Below, one piece after another: positions 20,341 through 31,414 of a DNA stretch of 64,000 bases (position 1 is the stretch's first letter; each line of letters opens with the position of its first letter). Source of the DNA: Prorocentrum cordatum (taxonomy: Eukaryota; Sar; Dinophyceae; Prorocentrales; Prorocentraceae); NCBI GenBank assembly GCA_963575745.1, contig CAUYUJ010001336.1, forward strand, positions 868,431 to 932,430, given 5' to 3'. The notes below the pieces were generated by a model that saw only the letters and a list, made by a program, of their open reading frames with translations, did no database searches and had not been told where the DNA came from. Position numbers and translations under genes: made by a program.

Positions 20341-20900
20341 GAGGCCCCTACAACGGTTCATTTCCACTGAGGGAACTACCTCGTTGGAAGACAACCGTTC
20401 GAAGATACTGAAGCGTGCCAAAACAATGTTCTCGGGATTCCAACGCCACGGATCAACCTGACTTTTGCGTCTTGGCGATCTTGAACCGTGCCAGAATGCC
20501 ATTCCTGACACTTCAACACAGCGAATCAACGTAACTGCTGCTCCCTCCTAATCCGAAGTCTTTCCCAAAATTCGATGTTTGGTATGCTGGTCATGGGAAT
20601 CCGTGAAACATGTAGTTTTCTAAAGACGAGTGTGCGCGGCCCTAAGACGAGAACCACATGTTGAACACCACCCGCCCTCAATCCGTGAATGTCATGCAAA
20701 TTTTTGGGGAAAAAAACGAATGTGCACGGCACTAAATCGAGAACCGCATGTTGAAAACTAACCGCCCTCAATCCGTGAAGCTCATGCAAATGTTGAAGAA
20801 TGCGCGCGGCGCTACGGCGAGAACCACATTTTGAACACCACCCGCCCTCAATCCGTGAATATCATGCAAATTTTGGAAATTAGCCTGACGAAAGACCCAA
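20340..20900 (-). repeat. Dispersed modular repeat, inverted copy, distal part
   Basis: The reverse complement carries ATTCACGGATTGAGGGCGG modules, GTGGTTCTCGCCGTAGCGCC and CGCGCATTCTTC words, then GTTGATTCGCTGTGTTGA and TTCTGGCACGGTTCAAGATC. These match 8860-9830 in the same order. The part that should precede it lies at 22640-22870, separated by the 90-bp array. Confidence 0.8.
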
Positions 20901-20942
20901 CCATACGTAGTTGTGAATACCGCAATGGTGGATATCGTGGGG

Positions 20943-20996
20943 GCTCCTCCTCCTCCTCCTCCTCCTCCTCCTCCTCCTCCTCCTCCTCCTCCTCCC
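20943..20996 (+). repeat. TCC microsatellite
   Basis: Eighteen or so near-perfect CTC/TCC triplets immediately before the 90-bp array. Confidence 0.95.
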
Positions 20997-20999
20997 TCC

Positions 21000-22440
21000 C
21001 TATGGGACCACGAAACGTGTGAGGGGTGTGCCAAAATGGGGCGGCGGCGCCATGCGAGTTGCGCCACTTGGACCTGAGATGGAGCTCCCTGTGGGGCCAC
21101 GGAACGTGTGAGGGGTGTGCCAAAATGGGGCGGCGGCGCCATGCGCACTGCGCCACGGGGACCTTAGGTGGAGCCCCCAATGGGGCCACGAAACGTATGA
21201 GGGGTGTGCCGAAATGGGGCGGCGCCGCCTATGGGGCCACGACACGTGTGAGGGGTGTGCCGAAATTGGGGGTGGAACCGCATGCGAGCGCAGCCACTGG
21301 GGCCTTCGGTGGAGCTCCCTGTGGGGCCACGAAACGTGTGAGGGGTGTGCCAGAATCAGGGGTGGAACCGCATGCGAGCGCAGCCACTGTGGCCTTCGGT
21401 GGAGCTCCCTATGGGGCCACGAAACGTGTGAGGGGTGTGCCAGAATTGGGGGTGGAACCGCATGCGAGCGCAGCCACTGGGGCCTTCGGTGGAGCTCCCT
21501 ATGGAGCCACGAAACGTGTGAGGGGTGTACCGAAATGGGGGGTGGAACCGCATGCGAGCGCAGCCACTGGGGCGTTCGGTGGAGCTCCCTGTGGGGCCAC
21601 GAAACGTGTAAGGGGTGTGCCGAACTGGGTGCGGTGGGCGCATGCGAGCGCAGCCACGGGGGCCTTGGGTGAGGCTCCCTATGGGGCCACGAAACGTGTG
21701 AGGGGTGTGCCGAAATGGGTGCGGTGGGCGCATGTGAACGCAGCCACTGGGGCCTTCGGTGGAGCTCCCTGTGGGGCCACGAAACGTGTGAGGGGTGTGC
21801 CGAACTGGGTGCGGTGGGCGCATGCGAACGCAGCCACGGGGGCCTTCGGTGAGGCTCCCTATGGGGCCACGAAACGTGTGAGGGGTGTGCCGAAATCGGT
21901 GCGGTGGGCGCATGTGAACGCAGCCACTGGGGCCTTCGGTGGAGCTCCCTGTGGGGCCACGAAACGTGTGAGGGGTGCGCCGAAATGGGTGCGGTGGGCG
22001 CATGCGAACGCAGCCACTGGGGCCTTCGGTGGAGCTCCCTATGGGGCCACGAAACGTGTGAGGGGTGTGCCGAACTGGGTGCGGTGGGCGCATGCGAACG
22101 CAGCCACGGGGGCCTTGGGTGAGGCTCCCTATGGGGCCACGAAACGTGTGAGGGGTGTGCCGAAATGGGTGCGGTGGGCGCATGTGAACGCAGCCACTGG
22201 GGCCTTCGGTGGAGCTCCCTGTGGGGCCACGAAACGTGTGAGGGGTGTGCCGAACTGGGTGCGGTGGGCGCATGCGAACGCAGCCACGGGGGCCTTCGGT
22301 GAGGCTCCCTATGGGGCCACGAAACGTGTGAGGGGTGTGCCGAAATGGGTGCGGTGGGCGCATGTGAACGCAGCCACTGGGGCCTTCGGTGGAGCTCCCT
22401 GTGGGGCCACGAAACGTGTGAGGGGTGTGCCGAATTGGGT
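21000..22440 (+). repeat. 90-bp satellite array with 450-bp higher-order period
   Basis: GAAACGTGTGAGGGGTGTGC recurs every 90 bp (for example 21331, 21421, 21511, 21601, 21691), about 16 units. Each unit contains GGTGGAGCTCC or GGTGAGGCTCC. From 21661 the variants follow A-B-C-B-D, then A-B-C-B from 22111, which is a five-unit (450-bp) higher-order repeat. As 90 is divisible by three, 30-residue periodic peptides appear in several frames; I do not accept them as genes. Confidence 0.95.
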
Positions 22441-22600
22441 GATGACGATGACGATGATGATGGTGGTGATGATGACGTCGATGATGTCGATGATGATCAT
22501 GGTGATGACGATGACGATGATGATGATGATAATGATGAGGATGATGATGATGGGAGGGGGGAGGAGGGGGGAGGAGGGAGGGAGGAAGGAGGCGGGAACG
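22440..22600 (+). repeat. GAT then GGAGG tract
   Basis: GATGATGATGACGATG repeats change to a GGAGGGGGGAGG purine tract. The order (GAT)n, (GGA)n, then the 22606-22652 repeat is repeated at 31880-32061. Confidence 0.9.
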
Positions 22601-22605
22601 CGGGG

Positions 22606-22652
22606 CACCGTCTCTTCAAAAGAGGACCCAACACAACAGGATGGTTGGGAAA
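22606..22652 (+). repeat. Dispersed repeat, copy 1 (partner 32007-32061)
   Basis: TCTTCAAAAGAGGACCCAAC, then ACAACAGGATGGTTGGGAAA here, against TCTTCAAAGAGAGGACCCAA, then CACCACGGGACGGTTGGGGA at the partner. Both are preceded by GAT-type and purine microsatellites. Confidence 0.8.
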
Positions 22653-22870
22653 AAACGAATGTGCACGGCACTAAATCGAGAACCGCATGATGAAAATTAA
22701 CCGCCCTCATTCCGTGAAACTCATGCAAATGTTCAAGAAGAATGCGCGCGGCGCTACGGCGAGAGCCACATTTTGAAAACCATCCGCCCTCCATGAGCGA
22801 AACTGTTGCCATACTCAAAGCTTCAGGGTCATAGATGGTGAGGAAGTCTCAGGCGAAACGCCTGGCCCAC
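22640..22870 (-). repeat. Dispersed modular repeat, inverted copy, entry part
   Basis: On the minus strand this reads GAGACTTCCTCACCATC, CCTGAAGCTTTGAGTATGGC, then GTGGCTCTCGCCGTAGCGCC modules. It matches the start of the forward copy at 8860. Confidence 0.8.
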
Positions 22871-23980
22871 CCGAAAAACTGGCCTCGGGGTGGGACGGAA
22901 AGAAGTTGTATAAGGAAAAGGCATGGAGGATGAGGAGGAGGAGGACATCAAAAGCGCAGCAAGGTGGCTCCATCTAGGCAGCCGCAGCGGACGTGCCGGG
23001 GGGGAATGCCCCCACTCACGTTGCCTTTGGTCCCCTGGAGGGAACCCAGTTTTCGGGCCACGATTCGGGCCTCCGACGCCTTTCGGGATGATTCAAGCAC
23101 CCCTAGAACACCCTCGACGAGGCGCACCTGATGGAAACCACCCCGGGTGTCGAAAATCACCATGAACTTTCGAAGACTTCCGGAAACCCACAGAGTTTTC
23201 GAAAACCTCCGACCCCACCCCCTAAGCCTATCCCTCCCTCACGTTGCCCCCAGTCCCCTGGAGGGCGCCCGTGGTCCTCGGAGGAGACGCAAGCAAGCAA
23301 GGCCCGTGGTCCTCGGAGGAGACGCGAGGGGCGAATTGCCCACGGAAGGGCAACACACGCATCCAACGGCGCCGATGGCCCCTGTGTCCGGCGAGGCCTC
23401 ACGGCGAATACGTGCACATTCCCGCCCCTGGGCTATCCCCTCCCTCCCTCGCGCTGCCCCTGGGCCCCCAGGGAGGGCGCCGGAGCCTCCCCGGCGAGCT
23501 CGCCTCCGCCAGCGGCCGCCAGCCGCCGCGGCCGCGCCGCTCCATGGCAGGCCTCGTGCGCGCGCAGGGGGCGCGGCCGGGGGGGGCCTGCACCCGCCGC
23601 CGCGCCCGTGTGGCGCGGGGCTGGCGGCAGCGACGCAGACCGGAGGAGGACCGATCACCTCTCCCTTTGTCGCTTCTCTGGGGGTCGTGGAGGGAGGCAC
23701 TCCATGGGAGGTCACCTCTTGGGAGGTCTTCGCGAGAACGGGAGAGGGCGATTGAGACGGCTCCGAGTGGCCAAGGAGCCAGCTTGGCCTAGGTTTGAAG
23801 CCAATTCCCTTGCCCGTGTCGTGTCTCCCCAGACATGCTCGCGCCGTGAGCATCAATTGTCAGGGCGAAGGGCCGGACCATGTGAAGCTGCGGGTACCGC
23901 GAGGCAAATGAGAAGCAGCAGGGGGAAGAGTGAGGGAAGTGCCGACATGGGACGGGTGCGCCACGCAGACCCTGCCACTC
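22870..23980. other. GC-rich region with a thrice-repeated word, no accepted gene
   Basis: A segment related to CTCACGTTGCC then GTCCCCTGGAGGG occurs near 23015, 23236 and 23448. On the minus strand at 23163-23022 a short frame (MVIFDTRGGFHQVRLVEGVL...) ends at a consensus-like donor GGCAAC|GTGAGT; it could be an exon, but nothing supports it further. The segment 23690-23810 resembles 32381-32500 (GGGAGGTCTTCG-GAGAACG-GA, then GAGCCAG-TTGGCC). Confidence 0.5.
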
Positions 23981-25800
23981 GAGCCTTCGGTGGAGCTCCG
24001 TATGGGGCCACGTCACGTGTGAGGTGTGTGCCGGATCGGATGCGGGTACGCCATGCGGGCCCTGCCGCTGGGACCTGGGTGGAGCTCCGCACTGGGCCAC
24101 GAAACGTGTCCCATGCGGACTTTGCCGTTGGGGCCTTCGGTGGAGCTCCGTATGGGGCCACGAGGCGTGCGACGGGTGTGCCAAATCGGGCGCGGGCACG
24201 CCATGCAGACCCTGACGATGAGGCTTTCGGTGGAGCTCCCCTGTGGGGCCACGAAATATTTCAGGGGTGTGCCGAATCGGGCGCGGGTACGCCATGCCGA
24301 CCCTGCCGCTGGGGCTTTCGGTGAAGCTCCCGATGGGGAGACGAAGCGTGTGAGTGGTGAACCGAATCGGGTGAGGGTGCGTTATGCGGGCCATGCCGCT
24401 AGGGCCTTCGGTGGAGCCCCCTGTGGGGCCACGAAACGTGTGAGTGTGCTGTTGGGCCCTTCGGTGGGCCTCCTCACTTACGCAAGACGAGGAATTCTCC
24501 TCGTGAGGTGAACACGGCGATGAGGAGTTCGCGAGACAACATCGCCGCCGCCGAACGCACGGCGTCTGGACGACCTGTTTGCAGCAACCGGGAGGAGAGA
24601 TATGTATTCAAGTTGAGCGGGGCCCGCGCGTGCGGAGAGTTGATGGGAGCGCGCGAGACAGCGCAGGACCCACCTTGGGAAGTTGATAACCGAACCCCCC
24701 TTCCCCGTAGAATCTTAACACGGGCGGGTTGCGGTTGCGGCGTCCGCGGATCCGATTCCTTCTGGCTCCCCGTTTTTATTGAACTTCATTCCACACCGCG
24801 TAGAAATCGGATCTGCTCCGACGGCGATTATCCCATACGCGTCGGCTCTAGACTTCAAACCATAGTTCAGGGCCCGATACGAGAAACTTTCGTCCTGGGT
24901 ATGTATGGGGCCACGAAAAGTGTGAGGCGTGTGCTGAATCGGGTGTGGGTACGCCGTGCGGACCCTGCCGCTGGGGCCTTCGGTGGAGCTCCGGATGGGG
25001 TCACGAAGCGTGTGATGGGTGTGCCAAATCGAATGCGGGTATGCCTTGCTGGCCTTGCCGCTGGGGCCTTCGGTGGAGTTCCTTTCGGAGCCACGAAACA
25101 TTTGTACGACATGCGGACACTCCCGCTGGTGTCTTCGGTGGAGCTCCCTGTGGGGCCACGAAGCGTGTGAGGTGTGTACTGAATGATGTGCGGGCACGCC
25201 ATACGGACCCTGCTGCTGGGGCCTTCGGTGGAATTCCCTGCGGGGCTACGAAGCGCGTGCCGAATCGGATGCGGGTGCCCCATGCGGACCCTGCCGCTGG
25301 GGCCTTCGGTGGAGCCCCCTCGGGGGCCGCCATGCGTGTGGGGTGTGTGCCGAATCGGGTGCGGGTCATGCGGACACTGCCGCTCAGACCGTCGGTGGAG
25401 CTCCGTCTGGGGCCACGAAACGTGTGAGGGGTGTGGTGAATCGGGTGCGGGAGCGCCATGCGATCCCTGCCGCTGGGGCCTGCGAGGGAACTCCCTATAG
25501 GGCCACGAAAACTGTGAAAAGTGTGCCGACTGGGATGTGGGCGCGCCATGCGGACACTGCCGCTGGGGCCTCCTGTGTAATTCCCTATGGGGCCACGAAG
25601 CGTGTGAGGGATGCGGATCGGGTGCGACTGCGCCATGCGGACCCTGCCGCTGGGGCCTTCGGTGGACCCCCCTGATGGGGCCACGAAGCGTGTGAGGGGT
25701 GTGCCGGATCGGGTGCGAGCGCGCCATGCGGACCCTGCCGCGGGGCCAACGGTGAATCCCCCTGATGGGGCCACGAAACGTGTGAGAGGTGTGTATGTGT
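23980..25800 (+). repeat. Degenerate relative of the 90-bp satellite
   Basis: Units of roughly 80-90 bp contain GGCCTTCGGTGGAGCTCC, GGGGCCACGAAGCGTGTGAG and CGCCATGCGGACCCTGCCGC. Divergence and length change are greater than in 21000-22440. The array is interrupted by non-repeat sequence at about 24460-24905, in which I recognise no gene. Confidence 0.85.
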
Positions 25801-26010
25801 GAAGCGGGTTATGATGATGCTGATGATGGTGATGCTGGTGATGATGATGATGGTGGTGATGGTGATTGTGATGATGATGTTGCTGGTTATGATGATGATG
25901 CGGATTGTGATGATGCTGCGGATCATGATGTTCATGCTGATCATGATGATGATCATCATCAGCATGTTGATGCCGATGGTGCTGCTGCTCATGAGGATGC
26001 TTATTATCAT
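25800..26010 (+). repeat. GAT microsatellite at the DIRS-like element 3' side
   Basis: GATGATGATGATG with GCT and GGT interruptions, immediately before the 3' end of the 26080-31710 element. Confidence 0.9.
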
Positions 26011-26129
26011 GTGGCTCTGCTCTTTCTACGCCGCCAGAGGTATCACACACATCAGAGGCACTCGAAGGGCCCCAACCAGGATCCCCAACCCCAAAAATTT
26101 GGAACTGGCCTCTGGCCTACGCGAAGCGA

Positions 26130-26790
26130 CTAAAAAGCATATCGCAGACACGTTCGGCGAACAGTTGCGGATATGGCTGTGCAATCAGCGTCTTGAGCTT
26201 TCCATTCGCATTGTTCCGACCAGTTGCTCATACTTCTTGTCGGTGGCGGAACACCTACTTCTGCTCATGACACACTTCTTGACACCCCCGAACTCGGGAC
26301 ATCTAGAGGCGAGCAGGGGCGTGTTTTTCTGCCACGGGGTGCCATGCTGACAAAAACTAGCAGTGTACATTTCAGCACCGAGACGCCAACGAGTTAAACA
26401 GGCGAGTCACCCAACTTCTGGAGGTCATCGGATTTTCGACGACCACGCGAATGCCAGCGAGGATGCGCGAACGAGCGAGCAGGGCCGAGGCACGCATGAG
26501 CGCGTTGCCTAGGCGGATCTTCGCATAATCCTTGTCACAGAGGCCGGGGGTACCAAGCAGCCCGGGCCCCGAATCTCGGAAAGGGGGCAGGGCCAGACCC
26601 CCAGCCAGACGAGGCGCCAGGCAGGCGCGGTGGCATGCTCGAGGAGGGCCTTCCAGGCCTCTGGTCAAAGGATGTCCTGGTTCGGAGCGCGGGCGATGTC
26701 GAGGGTATAGACGAGATAGCCCCTCTTCGCGAGCTCGAGCGAGAGGTGTTCGCACCCGGCGAAGACCTCGATGCAGTAGCCCCTCCGCCT
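26130..26790 (-). pseudogene. Methyltransferase-like C-terminal domain, disrupted
   Basis: Pieces in different frames line up as one Rossmann-type methyltransferase-like domain. The first is YCIEVFAGCEHLSLELAKRG with YLVYTLDI (motif I and the acidic residue). Next are LVWLGVWPC (motif IV-like PC), RIRLGNALM-type helix text, and VVVENPMTSRSW (ENP box). The last are FCQHGTPWQKNTPLL and KLKTLIAQPYPQLFAERV. A TGA after PNQDIL near 26662 and at least two frameshifts break it. A related ORF without internal breaks lies at 63250-64000. The DNA- or RNA-methylating role is inferred from the motifs; I do not claim a C5 or N6 target. Confidence 0.5.
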
Positions 26791-26839
26791 CTGGATGCCA
26801 GGCGGCGGCTCAACGACGCCGCAAGGGAAACTGGGGGCG

Positions 26840-27783
26840 ACCTCGCGGCGGCCAGCGCCGCCGTCATCACAGCTTGCGGCAGGTGGGCCTCCTCGCGCTG
26901 GAGACCCGCCGCCGCCTCGTAGCGTTTCATCGAGGCGTCGGCGCTCCAGCGCCCTCGATGCTTGATCTCCAGCGGGCCCTCAAATCGCCCCTCCTGTCCT
27001 CGGACGGCCCGCAGTGCCTCATCTGGCACAGGACGCGCAGCTTCTCCATCCCGAGGTGGAGCTGGGCCGCCCGGAACAGCGCGGCGAACCAGATCATCTT
27101 GAAGGGGGTGATCGTTGGTCGCGAGCCTCACGGCCGTCAGCCGTCAGCAGCCCTTCGCCGATGAAGAGCCTCCTCGGATGGTCGATCAGCAGGCTCTCGT
27201 TGGTCGCCATGGTCTTCGAGGTCTGGACCCTCTCCTCTGGGTGGAGGTTGAGTGCGACGAAGGTCGAGGCGGGGGCCAGCGGCGCCACCGCGTCCGACAC
27301 CTGCAGGTTCAGCTCTTCCGAGGGCCTCTGGTAGCACGCGAATCAGAGCACCACCAGCAGCGCCGCCGACGGCTCGCCCCAGTCGACCATCACCTGCGCC
27401 ACCGCGACCGCCACGAGCCAGGGCATCGGCGGCCGTGCGACCGCCGGCCCCAGGCGCGACCGGGCCTGGAGGGCCCGGCAGGCGCGGGGGAGAGATGCCC
27501 CCCCTCTGCCCGCCGATGGGCACGTCGCCTGCCAGGCTGCGTAGAGCACCTGCCCCGCGGAACGGTCGTCGCCGTCGGTGAACGTCTCTGGCGCCAGCCC
27601 GGACATCGCGACGTCGGCCGACTCCAGCAAGTTCACCTGCAAGCCCCAGTGGAAGCGAAATGTGCTCAACCTGCGAAGGGCTCCGAGGCACCTCGGCCAC
27701 GAAGCTGGTCTGACGGCCCCGAGCGCCAGCGCGGAGGCCACGCCCAAGCCAAAAGGGAACGCGACCTCGCGGATGTCGGCCAC
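26840..27783 (-). pseudogene. Tyrosine recombinase remnant
   Basis: An N-terminal part runs from 27783 (MADIREVAFPFGLG; LLESADVAMSGLAPETFTDG) to an in-frame TGA near 27343. The same frame then resumes with FACYQRPSEELNLQVSD and TFVALNLHPEERVQTSKTMA. After a frameshift near 27110 it reads FKMIWFAALFRAAQLHLG and LCQMRHCGPSEDRR. After another it reads LEIKHRGRWSADASMKRYEA. RHCGPSEDR and the KRYE tyrosine correspond to the RH box and nucleophile of tyrosine recombinases, the enzyme DIRS elements use to integrate circular DNA. One stop and at least two frameshifts make this copy inactive. Confidence 0.65.
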
Positions 27784-27889
27784 GAGCGCCGGCTACAAGG
27801 GCAGCGACCTGGTCGGCTTGGTCGGCTTGACATGGCCCTTGGACGAAGCAGGGCGCCTCCGGACCGCGCAGGATCGATTCCGTACCCTC

Positions 27890-29770
27890 CCAGAGCCGCG
27901 AGCCACCATCTGCGGCGTTCAGCTCGGACGGGTGCCATCGGCGGTGCACCCGCACATCGGCAGCGAGGGTGAGCGCGAGCAGGCGCCAGCAGATCCTCAA
28001 CAATCCTGGAGCGGAAGACCTGCCCTTCTCTGAAGCCAAAATGAGCGATACATTGTCCCCAAGGTGTAGAACCGAACAGCCGAAAGACGCCGGAGAACGA
28101 AGCCGGTGCCTCAGGGCCGCCACCGAGCCCCCACCTTCAAGTACCATGATGCTTTCGGCCTCCAGGAACCGAGCCGCGAAATCGAGCTGCCAATCCTTGG
28201 GGTCCAAGAGCCCCCGAGGGATGTCGACGAAGATGGGGTTCTCGTCCCGCGCCTCTGGAGTCTCGTGGGGGTCCACGGGCTTGACAGTGTTGATGTTGCT
28301 ATCAACGTCCGCACCTAGCAGCGAGTGGTCCCGAGCCCTGATCGCGGGGGTCCCAGTCTTGTACCTAGACTTCTCCTCGAGGCCCCCGATCGACTTGACG
28401 ACGTCCGAGTCGAGCACCCGCGAGCATGCAGCGTACCCAAAGAGGCAGGCGTCGGACGACGTGACCTTCGGGCACCACGGTCTGTCGAGCCGCGCCCGGC
28501 AAAACGGCAGCAGCGCGAGGAACCGTCTGACCTCCCTGCACACCGAACCCCAGACACGACAGCGGCTGACGGCGTGAGCCGAGATGAAGGAGTAGACGCG
28601 ATGGAAGATAGCGAACATTTCACGACGCAGCATGCACAGGTGAGCACAGTGACCCACGAACAGCTCCAAAGCTTCGACGCTGACGCGGGGCCGCCGAAGG
28701 AGCCAGAGCCCTGCGGCCCTGAGCAACTCCAGCTTGCGGTCCGTGGGGGCGACGGGCCTCTCTCGGCCAGTGACCTTATGGCCCAGCGTGGCGGCGTCCG
28801 CGGAGGACCCGTAGATCTCGTGCACCACGAAGCCAACGTACCAGAAGTGGTCGACCAGCTCGCCCCGCAGGGTCCCGGCACGCTGCGCGTCGGAGCCCGC
28901 GACGTTCAAAATGTCGGCGTAGGCGAGCAGCGCCGGCTTGCCATCCGACATGTCGGGGGCGAGCCGCTCGTCACTCAAGATGCGATCCACCGTGGCGGCC
29001 ACGCTGCGCATGGACTGGTGGTAGACCACGCGCTGGGCAACCCACGTCGCCCAGCTCCAGCCCATCGGGCCCACCGCGAGGCAGGTCGACGCCAGGCAGC
29101 CCTCGGGCAGCGACGCGATGTCGGGCGGGAGCCTGCGCGTGGCCCTCAGCAAGGACACGTCGACCGCGGGGAGGGCGAAGTACTCGGACAGCTCCCCCTC
29201 GATCGCGAGGTGGTAGAAGTAGTTCGCCAGGTCCGCCTGCGCGGCGTAGACCTCCTCGCCCTGCCCGAACTCGAGGTCCGCCAGCTTGCCCCCCGACGAC
29301 GTGTTCATCTTCAGGCACCTCGCGAACCGCGCATTGACTGCCCTACAGTCCCACGCGATGCGCAACTGCCCAGACTTCTTCCGAACGAGGAAAGGCGTGA
29401 CGAGATCCTGAGCGTTAGTCGAGTGCCTCAGAATGTTGGCACGGTCCAGCCGGGCCACGGAGTCCGCGTGCTTGCCGGGGCCCGAGGCGAGCGTCGGGCC
29501 CATGAAAAGGACGACCGGGGCCTCGCTCTCGCACCGCTGGCCGAACTCATCCTCAGACAACATCGTTCGCGACCGAAATTCCCGAAGGCAGCGTGCCCCC
29601 TCGGGGTCGAAAACATCAAGTGCGGCGGGGGGCTGCTCCAGCCCCTCCGGCTCCGCGATCAGCGCGGCATCATACCTGGCCACCGTACTTGGAAACTCTC
29701 CACTGTCGCAGGCGGGGTCGGAGCCGAGAAGCTCGCGGGCGACTTCTCGCCGCTTGGAAAAAGATGGCAT
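27890..29770 (-). CDS. Reverse transcriptase-RNase H of the DIRS-like element
   Basis: From ATG 29770 (MPSFSKRREV) the frame is intact through RT and RNase H. RT signatures are LVTPFLVRKKSGQLRIAWDC, motif A VYAAQADLANYFYHLAI, motif B VGPMGWSWATWV and motif C LLAYADILNVAG (near 28921). The second motif C aspartate is replaced by Ile (YADI), which is either a family variant or damage. The RNase H follows with SSDACLFGYAA, ESIMVLEGGGSV, LHLGDNVSLI and WHPSELNAADGGSR, supplying a D-E-D-D set. The frame formally continues to 27137, but downstream of about 27890 the text is out of frame with the recombinase. It would copy element RNA into DNA and remove the RNA strand. Confidence 0.8.
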
Positions 29771-29790
29771 TCCTGCGGGGAGAACGTGCC

Positions 29791-30123
29791 TCAAACTGTG
29801 CGCTGAGCCGCGGCCTGGGCCGCGCTCCTGTCCGCCCTTGGCGGCGCCGGCGACGAGGAGGAGGGCCCGCCGTTGGGCTCGTTCAAGGCATGGATATTCT
29901 CGCTGGCCCTGAGCCCCTCGGCACGCCGACGTCGCAGCCGCCGGCGAGCTGAATGAGAAAGCTGGGAGGCGTCCGGCGTCGCCTCGTCGAAAGTTGGGAG
30001 CGGGAAGAGCCCCCTGGGCACGCGCCGAGCCTCGCCACCCTGAGATGGAACTGGATAGCGAGGCTGCCGAGCGAGGGGGGAAGGCGGGCCCAGTCGCCGC
30101 CCCCGCGGCCCACGCCGCGTCAT
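29791..30123 (-). CDS. Short basic ORF upstream of RT
   Basis: 110 residues from ATG 30123, which overlaps the preceding stop as ATGA, to TGA at 29793-29791. It has a Pro/Arg-rich start, GLFPLPTFDEATPDASQLSH, the basic run ARRRLRRRRAEGLR, then HALNEPNGG. The RT frame begins 20 nt downstream at ATG 29770, in a different frame. It may be the N-terminal part of the RT polyprotein separated by a frameshift, or a separately translated linker ORF. Function unknown. Confidence 0.5.
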   Translation of the reverse strand: MTRRGPRGRRLGPPSPLARQPRYPVPSQGGEARRVPRGLFPLPTFDEATPDASQLSHSARRRLRRRRAEGLRASENIHALNEPNGGPSSSSPAPPRADRSAAQAAAQRTV

Positions 30124-31414
30124 TTCTCGCCTGCGGCTTTGGCAGCCGCCGCGCCCTCTGTCTTGCCGCGACCCTTGGCCCTCGCGTTGGTCTCCTCCCG
30201 CGCCTTACTAGCGTCCTTCAAGATCGCCGACTCCTGCCTGAGCTGGTCGGCGACGTGGGTCGAGAGGCTGGGCGCGATGGCCGCGCCCCCCGCGCGGCGA
30301 CTCCAGCCCGTGAGCTGGTCGGCAGCGCTGTTGTCGGGCTGGCTCGGCGAAACTCGGTTCGCCCCCTTGATCAGCGCGAGACGTCGCGAGGCCAGCTCCA
30401 CGCACGGGAGAGACGGGGAGTTCAATTGATCCTGAATCGCCGCTGCGTCGAGGATGCGGCTGAGAACCTCATGCACGTAGATGCTCTGGTCCTCCGGCGG
30501 CACCTTGGAGAGGCACGCCCAATTCTCGTGTGAGTGGAAGGCACTGTTGCCGTTGTCCCGCACGTGCTTCATGAACCAGAGGACGGCGCGAGGGCCCTGA
30601 AGATCCCAAGGCATGTGCTCCTCCGACGACGAGTGGCCCAGCGCGTCGTCCCATGAGCGACGGCGCTCGCCCTGGACAGCATATCTGACAGCCAAAGTGC
30701 GAGCATCACCCTTGGCCAGCACCACCGCGTCCGCAGCGGAGAGCTGCGCCACCGCCGCCGAGACGCCCGCCACGTGGGGGAAGGCGCGGTCGCCGAGCAC
30801 GAGGGCGCCGGGCGGAAGCTGGCGGCAAACGACGTCGCCCATCGAGTGGCCCCCCCAATCCTCCACGGCGTACCAGCTGAGCCCAGGTGAAACCACAAGC
30901 ATGCCGCCCGGCGCGGCGGCCGCAGCGGCGGCGCCGCCTCCGCCCAAGCCAGGCGGGATGCCTAGCGCGGCGCCGGCGGCAGCGCCAGCGGCCGCGCCCG
31001 CGGCGGCGTCACCAGGGGGCAGGAGGCCTCCGCCTCCTGGGGCAGGCGGCGCCCCCCCCGCGGGCACCAAGGCCGCGGCCGCCCGGGCGGCAGCGGCACG
31101 CACGGCACGCCCAGGTTGTGAGCCCCGAGCATCGCGAAGGCGTCGATCATCGCTTGGGCCGGCGCCGCACGGAAACCATAGACCTGTCCAGCTGCGACCC
31201 CAGGCGGCACCTCCCTAGCGTACGTCCAAACGTGCACACTGACGAAGTCGAGCCCGACGGTGTACGACTCCTCGTAGTGGTCGAGATCGGGCGTGAGCCC
31301 ATATGCATCGAAAGACCCTAGGCGGACAGCCAGAACCAACCTCACATGATACTCGGCAGGGCCCGGGACGCCACGGTACTGCACCATCAAATAGTCCCCT
31401 GCATTCAGCGCCAT
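30120..31414 (-). pseudogene. gag-like ORF of the DIRS-like element, one frameshift
   Basis: Starts at ATG 31414 with MALNAGDYLMVQYRGVPG, then VRLVLAVRLG and TPDLDHYEES. It continues to about 31100, where the frame must change to reach an Ala/Pro/Gly-rich linker. The rest runs to TGA at 30122-30120 and includes AVRYAVQGERRRSWDDALG, HMPWDLQGPRAVLWFMKHV and a basic C-terminus (ARAKGRGKTEGAAAAKAAG). With one single-base correction the product would be about 430 residues. The position upstream of RT and the basic tail suggest a nucleocapsid-like RNA-binding role; no named gag family is recognised. The terminal TGA overlaps the next ATG as ATGA. Confidence 0.5.

Noticed and set aside
21026-22690. 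554-residue periodic ORF and its antisense partners
   Set aside because: A 90-bp satellite keeps frames open; no start context, domain or splice evidence.
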